A DNA stretch of 64,000 bases from Saccharopolyspora kobensis. GTDB taxonomy: Bacteria; Actinomycetota; Actinomycetes; Mycobacteriales; Pseudonocardiaceae. Below, piece by piece: positions 1-9,758 of this stretch. The stretch is from assembly GCF_900108315.1 (NCBI RefSeq), contig NZ_FNVB01000003.1:62001-126000 (forward strand), in the 5' to 3' direction. A program made the position numbers and the translations under genes. Each line of letters begins with the position of its first letter. Within the stretch, counting starts at the first letter, position 1. The notes beneath the pieces are model-generated. The model worked only from the letters and a program-made list of their open reading frames with translations. It had not been told where the DNA came from and made no database searches.

Positions 1-358
1 GCAGGTCCGGTGATGCGTCGATCATGCGCCAGATCGGTGCGGCGCCCTCGGCCGCGCAATGCCGCACCATGGCCTGCATCTCGCGGTGCAGCGCGGCGAT
101 GAGCGGTTCGTCCGGCGCACGTTCGGCGACCGCTTGGGCGAGGCGGTGCTCGAAGTTCTCGTCCTGCTCGAACACCAGCGCCTCTTTCGAGGCGAAGTGG
201 GAGAACAGCGTGGTCACGGCCACGTCGGCCTCGGCGGCGACGTCGCGGATGCCCACCGCGTCGTACCCGCGCTCCAGGAAGAGCCGCCGGGCGGTGTCGG
301 CGATCTTCTGCCGGGTCGCGGCCTTCTTGCGCTCGCGGCGTCCGGGTGGCGCGGTCAT
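1..358 (-). CDS. TetR/AcrR family transcriptional regulator, C-terminus cut by window edge
   Basis: Reading the minus strand from an ATG at 358 gives an open frame of about 119 codons that runs off the left edge. Residues ~10-60 form a TetR-type helix-turn-helix: RQKIADTARRLFLERGYDAV, then GIRDVAAEADVAVTTLFSHF and a SKEALV segment. The ligand-binding half is mostly missing. The gene is divergent from the oxidoreductase at 563, and the 204-bp gap holds a perfect inverted repeat at 534-548 that suits a TetR dimer. I infer that it represses itself and/or the oxidoreductase. The ligand cannot be inferred. Confidence 0.85.
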   Translation of the reverse strand, partial: MTAPPGRRERKKAATRQKIADTARRLFLERGYDAVGIRDVAAEADVAVTTLFSHFASKEALVFEQDENFEHRLAQAVAERAPDEPLIAALHREMQAMVRHCAAEGAAPIWRMIDASPDL

Positions 359-533
359 GCGGGCAGTCCCGCCTCTCCGCGTTGTTCAGCGGTGGTCGCG
401 TCCGGCATCGATCTCGCGTCGTGCGGATTCTGGTGGCTGGGTTGCATCACGGTCCCCTGGGATGCGGTTGAGCAGGACTCCGGTCGGCGTCACGGCTGAC
501 CCTATCAGCTGCAAAACAAGAACGGTTTCAAAA

Positions 534-548
534 CACTAACCGTTAGTG
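534..548. promoter_or_regulatory. Candidate TetR operator
   Basis: CACTAAC-C-GTTAGTG is a perfect 7-bp inverted repeat around one base, 14 bp before the ATG at 563. It lies between a TetR gene and a divergent oxidoreductase, the usual place for a TetR operator. Binding by this TetR is inferred. Confidence 0.55.
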
Positions 549-562
549 CTACGGTCGGCGGC

Positions 563-1456
563 ATGAAGAGAGTGAGCTTCGCCGAGTTCGGCGGTCCGGA
601 AGTCCTGCAGCTCGTGGACGCCGCGGAACCCCACGCAGGTCCGGGGCAGGTGCGCATCGCGGTGCGGGCGGCGGGCGTGAACCCGGTCGACTGGCGCATC
701 CGCGAGGGCCAGATCCTCAAGGCCCATCCGATCGAGCTGCCCGCCGGAGTCGGGATCGACGCCGCCGGGGTGGTGGACGAGATCGGCGAGGGCGTGCGAG
801 GAATCGAGGTCGGCGACCGCGTGTTCGGCGAAGGCCCGAACACCTACGCCGAGTTCGCCGTGCTGTCGGCCTTCGCCCGCATGCCCGAGGGGCTGACGTT
901 CGAGGAAGCCGCGGGATACCCCTCCGTGGTGGAGACCGCGTTGCGCATCATCGGCGAGGTCGGCGTGCAGCCCGGGCAGACGCTGCTGGTCAGCGGCGCG
1001 TCCGGCGGGGTCGGATCGGCGGTGCTGCAGATCGCCCGCGACCGCGGCATCGCGGTGATCGGCACGGCCGGGGCCGCGAACCAGGATTACCTGCGCGGCT
1101 TGGGAGCCGAGGCCACGACCTACGGCGAGGGCTGGGTGCAGCGGGTGCGGCAGCTCGGCCGGGTCGACGCCGCCCTGGACCTGGCCGGCTCTGGTGTGAT
1201 CGGCGAACTCGTGGAGCTGACCGGGGATCCGCGGAAGGTGGTCTCCATCGCCGATCTCGATGCGCCGAAGCTCGGCGTCCGGTTCTCCGACACCGCCGGG
1301 AGCGTGCCGGACGCGCTCGCCGAGGCGGTCGACCTCATCTCGCGGGGCAAGCTGCACATCCCCGTCGAGAAGACCTACTCCCTCGCCGAAGCAGCGGCCG
1401 CGCACGTCGACAGCCAGGCAGGCCACACCCGCGGACGCCGGGTCATCCTCGTCTGA
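563..1456 (+). CDS. NADP-dependent medium-chain oxidoreductase (quinone oxidoreductase-like)
   Basis: This 297-aa protein has the two-domain layout of zinc-independent medium-chain dehydrogenases/quinone oxidoreductases. The N-terminal GroES-like catalytic domain covers ~1-120 (VDWRIREGQ, GIDAAGVVDEIGEGV). The Rossmann domain carries the dinucleotide loop SGASGGVGSAVLQIA at ~151-165. The cysteines that bind structural zinc in true alcohol dehydrogenases are not seen. It probably reduces a quinone or enone with NAD(P)H in the cytoplasm. The start lies only 14 bp after the operator-like repeat, with no clear Shine-Dalgarno, so the mRNA may be leaderless or nearly so. The neighbouring TetR is the likely regulator. 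Substrate unknown. Confidence 0.88.
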   Translation: MKRVSFAEFGGPEVLQLVDAAEPHAGPGQVRIAVRAAGVNPVDWRIREGQILKAHPIELPAGVGIDAAGVVDEIGEGVRGIEVGDRVFGEGPNTYAEFAVLSAFARMPEGLTFEEAAGYPSVVETALRIIGEVGVQPGQTLLVSGASGGVGSAVLQIARDRGIAVIGTAGAANQDYLRGLGAEATTYGEGWVQRVRQLGRVDAALDLAGSGVIGELVELTGDPRKVVSIADLDAPKLGVRFSDTAGSVPDALAEAVDLISRGKLHIPVEKTYSLAEAAAAHVDSQAGHTRGRRVILV

Positions 1457-1459
1457 ACC

Positions 1460-1490
1460 ACCGGCCCGGCGGAGCAACCGCCGGGCCGGT
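1460..1490. terminator. Bidirectional hairpin terminator
   Basis: ACCGGCCCGGCGG and CCGCCGGGCCGGT form a perfect 13-bp stem with a 5-nt loop (AGCAA). It sits between the convergent 3' ends of the oxidoreductase and the permease. There is no U-run, as is common in actinobacteria. Confidence 0.7.
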
Positions 1491-1499
1491 CCCGGATTC

Positions 1500-2297
1500 C
1501 TAGGCGAAAGCGGTCACGACCATCGCGATCAGCACGATCACCAGCAGCACCAGGTAGGCGATCGCGTGCACCCGGTCGGGGATCTTGCCGACGAGCCGCT
1601 TCACCACCGCGATGGTCGGCATCGAACCGCAGAGCAGGGCGACCGCGACGACGACGTTGACGTGGCCGAGCTGCCCCGGGTAGGCGGTGGCCGGTGTCGC
1701 CAGGGCGTACACCGCGGTGCCTGCGACCGCGACGGGAACGCTGAGCGGGTTGGCCATCGCGGCGGCATCGGCCATCGGCAGCCCACGGCGCCGGAGCAGC
1801 GGCACGGTCAGGACGCTGCCGCCGACGCCGAGGAAGCTGGCGACCGCGCCGATGCCGACCCCGCCCGCCGTCGAAGCGGCCTTGCCCAGCGGCCTGCCCC
1901 GCCCGCCGTTGTCGAGGAATCCCCTGCGGAGCAGGCTGTCGGCGATCGTGATCGCCAGGTAGCCGATGAACAGCAGGCGCAGCAGGGCGTCCGGGGCCCA
2001 GGTCGCGGCGACCGCGCCGAGCACCGCGCCGAGCGCGATGAACTCGGCCAGCGGGTGGAGGTGCTCCTTGCGCAGGCGGCCGGACCTGGCCTGCGCGAGG
2101 GTCGCCGTGGAGGCGTTGACGATCATCACCGCGGTGGAGGTGGCCACCGCGGTGTGCATGGCATCGGCGCCCGTGGTGGCGGCGACGACCGCGAACACCA
2201 CCGGCACGATGATGAAACCGCCGCCGAATCCGAACAGGACGGTGGTCACGCCGGTCAGGCAGCCGAAGCCGAGCAGCACGAGGAAGGAGACGAGCAC
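1500..2297 (-). CDS. TauE/SafE family sulfite/anion exporter
   Basis: A polytopic membrane protein of 265 aa with about eight hydrophobic segments. It has the family's glycine-rich first hairpin (FGCLTGVTTVLFGFGGGFI) and its repeat in the second half (GVGIGAVASFLGVGGSVLTV). TauE/SafE proteins are thought to export sulfite, sulfonate breakdown products or other small organic anions. I chose the GTG at 2297, right before the first membrane helix. A GTG at 2348 would add a basic 17-residue tail but would leave only 42 bp to the divergent AraC gene. Neither has a good ribosome-binding site. The AraC regulator may control it; the substrate cannot be told. Confidence 0.82.
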   Translation of the reverse strand: MLVSFLVLLGFGCLTGVTTVLFGFGGGFIIVPVVFAVVAATTGADAMHTAVATSTAVMIVNASTATLAQARSGRLRKEHLHPLAEFIALGAVLGAVAATWAPDALLRLLFIGYLAITIADSLLRRGFLDNGGRGRPLGKAASTAGGVGIGAVASFLGVGGSVLTVPLLRRRGLPMADAAAMANPLSVPVAVAGTAVYALATPATAYPGQLGHVNVVVAVALLCGSMPTIAVVKRLVGKIPDRVHAIAYLVLLVIVLIAMVVTAFA

Positions 2298-2347
2298 CCG
2301 GCCACGGTAGGACCGGCCATCGCTGGCGCACAATCGATGCCGCGCCA

Positions 2348-2357
2348 CGAACGTTCG
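2348..2357. promoter_or_regulatory. Short palindrome in the permease/AraC divergent promoter region
   Basis: CGAACGTTCG is a perfect 10-bp palindrome between the permease and the AraC-type regulator, followed by GAGTTC, which partly repeats the arm. It may be a regulator site, but a 10-bp palindrome can arise by chance in this sequence. Confidence 0.25.
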
Positions 2358-2390
2358 AGTTCACGCCACCGGTTCGGTTAGGGTGGCCCG

Positions 2391-3155
2391 GTGCGCAACG
2401 TGCCGTTGGACGAGGTGGACGGGATCGACCGCGCGGTGCTGGCGATCGGCACCGACTACCCGCCCGGGCACCTGCTGGCCTACCACCGGCACCGCCGCGC
2501 GCAGCTGCTCTACGGCGCGATCGGGATCATGCAGGTCGAGACGGCCGACGGGAGCTGGACGGTGCCGCCGCGGCGCGCGGTGCTGATCCCGCCCGGCACC
2601 GATCACCAGGTGCTGATGGACGGTGTCACCACCCGCAGCCTCTACCTGGAACCCGCGGCGGTGCCGTGGTTCCCGGTGCGCTGCCGGGTCGTGGAGGTCT
2701 CACCGCTGTTGCGCGAGCTGCTGCTCGCGGCGGTGGACGTCCCGCCGGAGTACGACCGGCACGGCCGCGACGGCGCGCTCGTCGAGTTGATCCTGCACGA
2801 GATCCGCAACCTCGCGCCGCTGCCGTTCGACCTGCCGCTGCCCGCCCGGGCCGACCTCCGGCAGCTGTGCGAGGCGTTCCAGTCGGCGCCCAGCATCCGC
2901 GAGGCTCCCGCGGAGTGGGCCGCCCGGCTGGGCGTGAGCACCCGCACCTTCAACCGGTCGTTCCTCGCCGGGACGGGGCTGAGCTTCCAGCAGTGGCGGC
3001 AGCGGGCCTGCGTCCTGCACGCGATCCGCCTGCTCTCGGCCGGGCGAACGGTCACCGGGGTGGCGGCGGAACTCGCCTACGACACCCCGGCCGCGTTCTC
3101 CACCATGTTCCGCAAGCAGACAGGAACGGCACCGAGCTCGTTCCAGCCCCGCTGA
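2391..3155 (+). CDS. AraC family transcriptional regulator with cupin sensor domain
   Basis: 254 aa. Residues ~20-100 look like an AraC-type cupin: HLLAYHRHRRAQLLYGAIG, then VLIPPGTDHQVLMDG, with spaced histidines. The last ~100 residues carry the two AraC helix-turn-helices (AARLGVSTRTFNRSF and VAAELAYDTPAAFSTMF). The start is a GTG at 2391. The gene is divergent from the TauE/SafE permease and may control it. The ligand is unknown. Confidence 0.88.
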   Translation: MRNVPLDEVDGIDRAVLAIGTDYPPGHLLAYHRHRRAQLLYGAIGIMQVETADGSWTVPPRRAVLIPPGTDHQVLMDGVTTRSLYLEPAAVPWFPVRCRVVEVSPLLRELLLAAVDVPPEYDRHGRDGALVELILHEIRNLAPLPFDLPLPARADLRQLCEAFQSAPSIREAPAEWAARLGVSTRTFNRSFLAGTGLSFQQWRQRACVLHAIRLLSAGRTVTGVAAELAYDTPAAFSTMFRKQTGTAPSSFQPR

Positions 3156-3177
3156 CCGCCACTGTGGACGGACGGGC

Positions 3178-3510
3178 TCAGCTGCCCGCCGGCACCGCCA
3201 TCTCGCCCAGCTCCGACCAGTCGTCCTGGTCGAGCGTGGTGTTGATGACGCGCGGGGTCTCCACCAGGTGCGGCGGCAGCTCCCGCTGCGCGGTCTGGAA
3301 GTGCGCCGAGTTGACGTGCGCGGCACCGGCCTCGCCGTCCCGGAAGGCCTCCACCAGCACGTACTCCGCCGGGTCCTCGACGCTGCGGGACCAGTCGAAC
3401 CACAGGCACCCGGGCTCGGCGCGGGTGGCCTCGGTGAACGAACGGGCGATCTCGGGCCACCGGTCCGCGTGCTCGGGCTTGACGCGGAACTTCGCGGTGA
3501 TGAAGATCAT
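3178..3510 (-). CDS. Antibiotic biosynthesis monooxygenase (ABM/YgiN-like) domain protein
   Basis: 110 aa, a single ABM dimeric ferredoxin-like domain. It starts MIFITAKFRVKPEHADRW, then EPGCLWFDWSRSVEDPAEYV, YVLVEAFRDGEAGAAH and SAHF. Family members act as small cofactor-free quinol monooxygenases or heme/aromatic oxygenases, or have no known reaction. A strong ribosome-binding site (AGGAGGAGG) lies 6 bp before the ATG at 3510. The gene is convergent with the AraC gene, 22 bp apart, and has no clear operon partner. Confidence 0.82.
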   Translation of the reverse strand: MIFITAKFRVKPEHADRWPEIARSFTEATRAEPGCLWFDWSRSVEDPAEYVLVEAFRDGEAGAAHVNSAHFQTAQRELPPHLVETPRVINTTLDQDDWSELGEMAVPAGS

Positions 3511-3641
3511 CGGTTTCCTCCTCCTGCTACCGGCTCTCCGGCCCGTTCTACCCCGCGCCCGGGACCCCCGCTCGCGGGCGGGGTGGAACTTGCGATCCGG
3601 ATCACGCGGCGCGGATCACCGTCCACAGGAGACCGACCGGG

Positions 3642-3890
3642 TCAGACCCGTTCCAGGCAGGCGGTGATGACGTAGCGGCGCTGGCCGAAGTGGTCGACCG
3701 GGTACCACTGGTCGCCCGGTTGGCTGCCGCACTGCGGTCCGTAAGCGCCGCCCGTGACGGGCAGCGAGGTGACGAGGACCCGGTCGTCGGTCTGCAGCTG
3801 GCCGACCGAGGTGGCTCCCGGGTCGGGACGGGTCCGGATGTTGACGCCGTCGCCGTAAGCCCGGTACCAGGCCGGAAAACCATCCGCCAT
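3642..3890 (-). CDS. Small SH3-like domain protein
   Basis: 82 aa with one bacterial SH3-like (SH3_3) unit: DGVNIRTRPDPGATSVGQL, then TDDRVLVTSLPV, ending in QWYPVDHFGQRRYVITACLE. There is no signal peptide or membrane segment, so it is probably cytoplasmic despite a fold often found in wall-binding proteins. The ATG at 3890 was chosen because GGGGAGG lies 9 bp upstream. The open frame extends further upstream but without such a site. It is divergent from the LysR gene. Function unknown. Confidence 0.72.
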   Translation of the reverse strand: MADGFPAWYRAYGDGVNIRTRPDPGATSVGQLQTDDRVLVTSLPVTGGAYGPQCGSQPGDQWYPVDHFGQRRYVITACLERV

Positions 3891-4075
3891 CGCGAATTCC
3901 TCCCCAGGTGGACTGCCGATGCGGCGCCAGTCTCCGGCGGGGGCGCCCCGGCCGTGCCCGGTTCGCGCCCCCATCACCCGCACGGAGCAGTCCGACGTCA
4001 GACCCGCCACGTGAGTACTGTTGCTCAGTCGGAAGCGGTGCCTCGTCGGCGGCCGGCAGTCACGGAAGGGGCAGG

Positions 4076-5101
4076 ATGGAACTCGACCTCGGTGCGGTCC
4101 GGGCCTTCGTCACCGTGGCCGACGAGCAGCACTTCGGTGCGGCAGCGGACCAGCTGAACCTCACGCAACAGGCGGTCTCCAGGCGGATCGCGAAGCTGGA
4201 AGCCGCTCTGAGCACGACGTTGTTGCACCGCACCCAGACCGGGGCCAGGCTCAACGAGAGCGGTGCCGCTCTCCTCCCCCACGCCCGGGCGCTCCTGGTG
4301 CTGGCCGATCAGGCGGTGGATTCGGTCCGGATCCGCAACCGCCCGCTGCGGGTGGACGTGAACGACACCCGCCTCCCCGCGACCGAACTGGTCAGGGAGT
4401 TCCACGACAGCAATGCCGACGTGGAGATCGACATCATCACCTCCAACGGGCTCCGGAGCGGGCGGACCGCGCTGACCAGCGGTTCGATCGACGCCACCGT
4501 CGCGCGGGTGATGGGCACTCTCGATCCGGTCATCAAGCACCGTCCCGCCTACCTCGGTCCTCTCCACGTCCTCGTCGGCCGTACGCATCCCCTCGCCGAC
4601 CGGCGCCAGGTGCGGTTGACGCACCTGCGGGACTCGATCGCCTGGATGCCGACCAACGAACCCGGCAGCGAATGGGCCGACTTCTACGACTGCCTCGCCC
4701 GCGAATTCGGGCTCACCATCGACACTTCGGGCCCGAACTTCGGCCTCGACCACATGCTGGACCACCTCGCCGCATCACCGGACCGCTTCACCTTCGGCGG
4801 CGAACTGCTGCGGGTCCCGTGGCACCCGCAGATCGTCCAGATCCCCATCGTCGATCCGACACCCGTCTACCCGCACTCCCTGCTGTGGAAGCAGGGCAAC
4901 CGGCACCCCGTGCTGCCCCGGCTGATCGACCACGTCACCTCCCGCCTCCGGCCGTTCGACCCCGAACGCCAGTGGATGCCACCGGCGGACATCCGCGCGC
5001 TCGACCTCGCGGCGGCAGCCGACGAGCACCCTGCCCCGGATTCGTCCGGGGAGAGCCTCACGAACCGCTGGAGAGGACGCGCGTTCCGCGGAGGCCTTTG
5101 A
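4076..5101 (+). CDS. LysR family transcriptional regulator
   Basis: 341 aa. The LysR winged helix-turn-helix covers residues ~1-60 ([20 protein letters not shown], then [20 protein letters not shown]), followed by a periplasmic-binding-protein-like effector domain to ~310. The ATG at 4076 follows GGAAGGGGCAGG, a good ribosome-binding site; the frame is open further upstream but that part does not look coding. The last ~44 bp overlap the 3' end of dnaE on the other strand. Target genes and inducer are unknown; the divergent SH3-like gene is one candidate. Confidence 0.88.
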   Translation: MELDLGAVRAFVTVADEQHFGAAADQLNLTQQAVSRRIAKLEAALSTTLLHRTQTGARLNESGAALLPHARALLVLADQAVDSVRIRNRPLRVDVNDTRLPATELVREFHDSNADVEIDIITSNGLRSGRTALTSGSIDATVARVMGTLDPVIKHRPAYLGPLHVLVGRTHPLADRRQVRLTHLRDSIAWMPTNEPGSEWADFYDCLAREFGLTIDTSGPNFGLDHMLDHLAASPDRFTFGGELLRVPWHPQIVQIPIVDPTPVYPHSLLWKQGNRHPVLPRLIDHVTSRLRPFDPERQWMPPADIRALDLAAAADEHPAPDSSGESLTNRWRGRAFRGGL

Positions 5102-8100
5102 GTTCCCCGAACAGGGCCGGGCTGGGCTCGACCGGGTACCGGTCCACCGCCAGCCGGGTGCGCCGCTGCCCGTGCCGGATCACGACGCGCACCGGTGTGC
5201 TCCCCCGGTGCGCCCGCAGCGTTGCCCGCAGCTCGTGGACGTAGTCCAGGTCGACGTGGCGGGCCTCCACCTCCACCGTCAGCGGGTTGGTGCCGGGGTC
5301 GGTCTCGGCCGCCGAGATGTCGACGGGCACGGCGTCGGAGGCGAAGACGCTGATGGTGCCCTCGCGTTCGTTGACGCGGCCCTTGACGGCGATCGCGGTG
5401 TCCTCGACCAGGCAGTCGGCGAACATCTCGTAGGTCTTCGGGAAGAACAGCACCTCGACACCGGCGTCGAGGTCCTCGAGCGTGACGATGGCCCACGGGT
5501 GGCCGTTCTTGTTGATGCGGCGCTGGATGCCGGAGATCATCCCGGCGATCCTGATCTGCTCCTTGCCGCCGAGCTCCCGCAGGCCGGCGATGCCGGTGTC
5601 CTGGTGGGGCGCCAGCAGCCGCTCTGCCCCGTCGAGCGGGTGCGCGGAGATGTACAGGCCCAGCATCTCCCGCTCGTAGGACAGCAGCTGCTTTCGCGGC
5701 CACTCCTCGGCGGTGAACGTCAGGTGCGCCAGCGGCGAGGACTCCGCGCCGCCCGCCGAGTCGTCGGCGCCGAACAGGTCGAACTGGCCCATCGCCTGCT
5801 GCCGCTTGAGCCCGGTGACGGCGTCGACGGCGCTCTCGTGGTGCTGGGCCAGCGACATGCGGGTGTGCCCGAGTGAGTCGAACGCACCGGCCTTGATCAG
5901 CGATTCGACGACGCGCTTGTTGCAGGCCGGGATCTCGGACTTGTCCAGGAAGTCGGTGAAGGAGGCGTAGCGGCCCTTCTCCTGCCGGGACCTGATGATC
6001 GAGGCCACCACGTTCGATCCGACGTTGCGGATCGCGCTCAGCCCGAAGCGGATGTCGGAGCCGACCGCGGCGAAGGTGTCCGCGGAGTCGTTGACGTCCG
6101 GGGACAGCACCTTCACGCCCATCCGCCGGCACTCGGCCAGGTAGACGGCCATCTTGTCCTTGTTGTCCCCGTTGGAGGTCAGCAGGCCCGCCATGTACTC
6201 GGCCGGGTAGTTCGCCTTCAGGTACGCCGTCCAGTACGCGACCAGGGCGTAACCCGCCGCGTGCGACTTGTTGTAGGCATATCCGGCGAAGGGCAGGATG
6301 GTCGCCCACAGGGTGCTGATCGCCTCGTCGGAGTAGCCCTGGGCGAGCATCCCCTCCCGGAAGCCCTCGAACTCCTGGTCCAGCACGGACTTCTTCTTCT
6401 TGCCCATCGCGCGGCGCAGGATGTCGGCCCGGCCGAGGCTGTAGCCGGCGACCTTCTGCGCGATGGCCATGATCTGCTCCTGGTAGACGATCAGGCCGTA
6501 GGTCTCGGCGAGGATCTCCTCGAGCGGTTCACCGAGCTCGGGGTGGATCGGCTCGATCGGTTTGCGGCCGTTCTTGCGGTCGGCGTAGTCGTTGTGCGCG
6601 TTGACCTCCATCGGGCCCGGCCGGTACAGCGCGTTCGCCGCCACCACGTCCGGGAACGCGGTGGGCTGCATGCGCTTGAGCAGTTCGCGCATGCCACCGC
6701 CTTCGAACTGGAACACTCCGAGGCTCTCGCCGCGGGCGAGCAGCTGGTAGGTGGCCTCGTCGTCGAGCGCCAGGCTGGACAGGTCGATGTCGACCGAGTG
6801 GTTGTCCTTCACCATGCGCAGCGCGTCACCGAGGATGGTGAGGTTGGACAGGCCCAGGAAGTCCATTTTCAGCAGGCCGATGGCCTCGCACGAGGGGTAG
6901 TCCCAGCCGGTGATGATCGACCCGTCGTCGCGCGCCCACAGCGGCACCGTGCCCAGCAGCGGCTGCGAGGAGAGGATCACCGCGCAGGCGTGCACACCGG
7001 CGTTGCGGATCAGGCCCTCCAGCCCGCGCGCGGTGTCGAAGATCTGCGACACCGACGGATCGGTCTCGATCAGGCCGCGGACCTCCGCCGCCTCGGGATA
7101 GCGCTCGTGCTGCGGGTCCACGATCCCCGACAGCGGGATGTCCTTGGCGGCGATCGGCGGCGGCAGCGCCTTGGAGATCCGGTCGGCGATCGCGAAGCCC
7201 GGCTGGCCGTGGTGCACCCGCGCGGCGTCCTTGATCGCCGCCTTCGTCTTGATCTTGCCGAAGGTGATGACCTGGGCGACCTTGTCCCGCCCGTACTTGT
7301 CGATCGCGTACTGCAGCACCTCGTCGCGGCGCCGGTCGTCGAAGTCGAGGTCGATGTCCGGCGGCGAGTCGCGCTCCGGGTTCAGGAACCGCTCGAAGAT
7401 CAGCCCGTGCTCCAGCGGGTCCAGGTTCGTGATGTGCAGGATGTAGGCCAGCAGCGATCCCGCGGCCGATCCTCGGCCCGGCCCGACGTGGATGCCCTGC
7501 GACTTCGCCCAGCGCGTCAGGTCGCCGACCACCAGGAAGTACGCGCAGTAGCCCTTGGCGTCCAGCACGTCGAGCTCGACCTGGATCCGCTCGCGGCACT
7601 GCGCGGTCGGCCCGTCCGGGTAGCGCGACGGCAGGTACTGCTCGACCTCGGCGGCCAGCAGCTCGCGCTCGGTCCGGCCGCTGCCGTCGGTCACGCGCGG
7701 CATCCGGTCCTGGAAGGCCCACACGTCCTCGTAGGACTCCACCATCTCCGCGATCAGCAGCGTGTTGTCCGCCGCTCCCGGGACCTCGGAGTCCCAGTAC
7801 GCCCGCATCTCCTCGGCGGACTTCAGGTAGTAGCCGTCGCCGTCGAACTTGAACCGCGACGCGTCGCCGAGCGTCTTGCCCGACTGCACGCACAGCAGCG
7901 CGCCGTGCGCATCCGCCTGGTCCACCGTCACGTAGTGGCTGTCGTTGGTCGCCAGCGGCGGGATGCCCAGCTTCCCGGAGATCTCCAGCAGCCCCTGCCG
8001 CACCGACCGCTCGATCGGCAGCCCGTGGTCCATCAGCTCCAGGAAGAAGTGCTCCCTGCCGAAGATCTCCTGGTACTCCGCCGCCGCCCGCAGCGCCTCG

Positions 8101-8618
8101 TCGAACTGCCGCAGCCGCAGCCGCGTCTGCACCTCACCCGATGGGCAGCCCGTCGTGGCGATGACGCCCTCGGAGAACTCCGCGATCAGCTCCTTGTCCA
8201 TCCGCGGCTTGCGGTACATCCCCTCGAAGCTCGCCCGGCTCGACAGCGTGAACAGGTTCCGCAGCCCGGTGGCGTTGCGCGCCAGCATCGTCATGTGCGT
8301 GTAGGCGCCCGCGCCCGAGACGTCGCCGCCGGAGCCGAACTCGTCGGTGCCGCGCTGCTTCGCCTCGCCCCAGAACACCGGCTTCTTGTGGAACCGGCTG
8401 CCCGGCGCCAGGTACGCCTCGATCCCGATGACCGGCTTGATGCCCGTCTTGCGCGCCTGCTGGTAGAACTCGTCCGCGCCGAACATGTTGCCGTGGTCGG
8501 TCATCCCCACCGCGGGCATCCCGAGCCGCTGGGCCTCGGCGAACAGCGCTCCCACCTTCGCAGCGCCGTCGAGCATCGAGTACTCGGTGTGCACGTGCAG
8601 GTGGACGAAGGGATCCAT
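5058..8618 (-). CDS. dnaE: DNA polymerase III alpha subunit (DnaE1)
   Basis: 1186 aa, full length for an actinobacterial replicative DnaE1. The N-terminal PHP domain begins [18 protein letters not shown] with its metal-binding histidines, then [16 protein letters not shown]. The catalytic palm aspartates lie in [14 protein letters not shown] near residue 420, followed by RHxxxH-like fingers, a helix-hairpin-helix segment and an OB fold ([20 protein letters not shown]). The start MDPFVHLH at 8618 has GGGAGA 7 bp upstream; a longer frame upstream is not supported. It is the polymerising subunit of the replisome. Whether the genome has another dnaE copy cannot be seen here. The 3' end overlaps the convergent LysR gene by 44 bp. 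Confidence 0.97.
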   Translation of the reverse strand: MDPFVHLHVHTEYSMLDGAAKVGALFAEAQRLGMPAVGMTDHGNMFGADEFYQQARKTGIKPVIGIEAYLAPGSRFHKKPVFWGEAKQRGTDEFGSGGDVSGAGAYTHMTMLARNATGLRNLFTLSSRASFEGMYRKPRMDKELIAEFSEGVIATTGCPSGEVQTRLRLRQFDEALRAAAEYQEIFGREHFFLELMDHGLPIERSVRQGLLEISGKLGIPPLATNDSHYVTVDQADAHGALLCVQSGKTLGDASRFKFDGDGYYLKSAEEMRAYWDSEVPGAADNTLLIAEMVESYEDVWAFQDRMPRVTDGSGRTERELLAAEVEQYLPSRYPDGPTAQCRERIQVELDVLDAKGYCAYFLVVGDLTRWAKSQGIHVGPGRGSAAGSLLAYILHITNLDPLEHGLIFERFLNPERDSPPDIDLDFDDRRRDEVLQYAIDKYGRDKVAQVITFGKIKTKAAIKDAARVHHGQPGFAIADRISKALPPPIAAKDIPLSGIVDPQHERYPEAAEVRGLIETDPSVSQIFDTARGLEGLIRNAGVHACAVILSSQPLLGTVPLWARDDGSIITGWDYPSCEAIGLLKMDFLGLSNLTILGDALRMVKDNHSVDIDLSSLALDDEATYQLLARGESLGVFQFEGGGMRELLKRMQPTAFPDVVAANALYRPGPMEVNAHNDYADRKNGRKPIEPIHPELGEPLEEILAETYGLIVYQEQIMAIAQKVAGYSLGRADILRRAMGKKKKSVLDQEFEGFREGMLAQGYSDEAISTLWATILPFAGYAYNKSHAAGYALVAYWTAYLKANYPAEYMAGLLTSNGDNKDKMAVYLAECRRMGVKVLSPDVNDSADTFAAVGSDIRFGLSAIRNVGSNVVASIIRSRQEKGRYASFTDFLDKSEIPACNKRVVESLIKAGAFDSLGHTRMSLAQHHESAVDAVTGLKRQQAMGQFDLFGADDSAGGAESSPLAHLTFTAEEWPRKQLLSYEREMLGLYISAHPLDGAERLLAPHQDTGIAGLRELGGKEQIRIAGMISGIQRRINKNGHPWAIVTLEDLDAGVEVLFFPKTYEMFADCLVEDTAIAVKGRVNEREGTISVFASDAVPVDISAAETDPGTNPLTVEVEARHVDLDYVHELRATLRAHRGSTPVRVVIRHGQRRTRLAVDRYPVEPSPALFGELKGLRGTRVLSSGS

Positions 8619-8708
8619 GTTGATTCTCCCGGGGTTCGAGCGATCGCCTGAGCGGCGACATTCGAACCGGGCCCGGGCGCGGTCGTCCAACAAGCGGCGC
8701 GCCCGGAT

Positions 8709-8727
8709 CGACAACGATCAGTTGTCG
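8709..8727. promoter_or_regulatory. Inverted repeat in the dnaE/GNAT divergent promoter region
   Basis: CGACAAC-GATCA-GTTGTCG has perfect 7-bp arms, about 90 bp upstream of dnaE and 72 bp upstream of the GNAT gene. It could be an operator; no cognate regulator is adjacent. Confidence 0.3.
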
Positions 8728-8798
8728 CCGGAGGCCCGGGCCGTTCCGGCACCCGCAGGTGGCGTCGGTCCGGCGGGTGGGCGAGGATCGGGATCGTC

Positions 8799-9347
8799 AT
8801 GAGCGAGAGCGATGTCGAACTGGTCCCGATGGGGTTGCCGCACCTGGCCGGGGTGCTCGAACTGGGCAACCGGGTCTTCGACGTGTCGGAGATGCCCTAC
8901 ACCTCGTGGTCGTTGTCCAGCGCGGCCGTCCACCTGGACGCCCAGCCGGATGCGTGCTGGGTCGCCGAGGCAGGCGGGCGGGTGGCCGGGTTCGTGCTCG
9001 GGTCGCTGTCCTACGACGAGCGGGCCGACTGGGGTTACGTGGAGTGGCTCGCCGTGGATCCCGAGCACCAGGGCAGGGGGCTCGCGAAGACGTTGCTGGA
9101 GGAGTCCTGCGCCGCGCTGTTCGCCGCCGGCGCGACGCGGGTGATCACCGACGTCGAGCAGACCAACACCGCGTCGGCCCAGCTCATGCAGCGGTGCGGC
9201 TTCAACGACAGCGTGACCGTGACGCTGTTCGTCCGCCACGCGCCCGCCGACAGCGGCGCCGCCCGGCAGGCCCGGGTGCGGACGCACGCCACCGACCCGG
9301 CCAAGGCCCGGCTGCACGCGGCGGCCCGCAAGTCCGAACGCGACTAG
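8799..9347 (+). CDS. GNAT family N-acetyltransferase
   Basis: 182 aa with a GNAT fold: a beta strand VAGFVLGSLSYDE, then YVEWLAVDPEHQGRGLAKTL containing the acetyl-CoA pyrophosphate loop (Q-G-R-G-L-A), and the late ASAQLMQRCGF segment. It transfers an acetyl group from acetyl-CoA to an unknown amine, possibly a protein N-terminus or a small molecule. The ATG at 8799 follows a GAGGATCGGGATC stretch. It is divergent from dnaE and stands alone. Confidence 0.85.
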   Translation: MSESDVELVPMGLPHLAGVLELGNRVFDVSEMPYTSWSLSSAAVHLDAQPDACWVAEAGGRVAGFVLGSLSYDERADWGYVEWLAVDPEHQGRGLAKTLLEESCAALFAAGATRVITDVEQTNTASAQLMQRCGFNDSVTVTLFVRHAPADSGAARQARVRTHATDPAKARLHAAARKSERD

Positions 9348-9407
9348 CGCGGCGTCGTTCCGCTGTGGACAGCGGATGGCGCAAGGACCCGAATCACACC
9401 TCTCGCC

Positions 9408-9429
9408 TTTCCGGAAACAATTGCGGAAA
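9408..9429. promoter_or_regulatory. Candidate operator in the upstream region of the encapsulin operon
   Basis: TTTCCG-N10-CGGAAA lies in the 411-bp stretch (9348-9758) between the GNAT gene and the encapsulin. That stretch is less G+C-rich than its surroundings around 9390-9540, as promoter DNA often is. It also holds a small hairpin (CCGCTGT/ACAGCGG, 9360-9375) that may end GNAT transcription. I see no supported gene on either strand. Confidence 0.25.
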
Positions 9430-9758
9430 TCGTGAATCAATCCCCCTGACTCCGAAATGGCTCTTGCGATCATTCGGCGATACGGGTGATGTTCACCGGC
9501 ACGGGGGTCACCCTTTCATCTGTATCTAGGGAAAAACCCCGCCCATAGACTCGGGCATCGATCAAGTCCGCAGCCAGCTCGCCGAACGAGCGAGAACATC
9601 ACGACGCGCAATGCGCCGGCACCACCGCCGATCGATCTTCCCACCGGCCGGGGCGCGTTCGATTCCCGCGAAAGGAAGAGCCGGTTCGCCGTGCCCGCAG
9701 CACGGTGCTGGAAGTCCGCCAACGCATCGAGCAAGAACACCAACGGGAGGTTCGTGAC

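Noticed and set aside
136-358. Plus-strand frames (24-539, 59-499) at the left edge
   Set aside because: Antisense to a clear TetR helix-turn-helix on the minus strand.
1375-2364. 329-codon minus-strand frame over the permease
   Set aside because: Arg-rich out-of-frame shadow; the TauE/SafE frame has the membrane helices and family motifs.
6261-8651. 796-codon open frame on the plus strand
   Set aside because: It is the antisense shadow of dnaE, caused by high G+C at third positions; its product is Arg/Val/Gln-rich without motifs, while the minus strand encodes an unmistakable DnaE.
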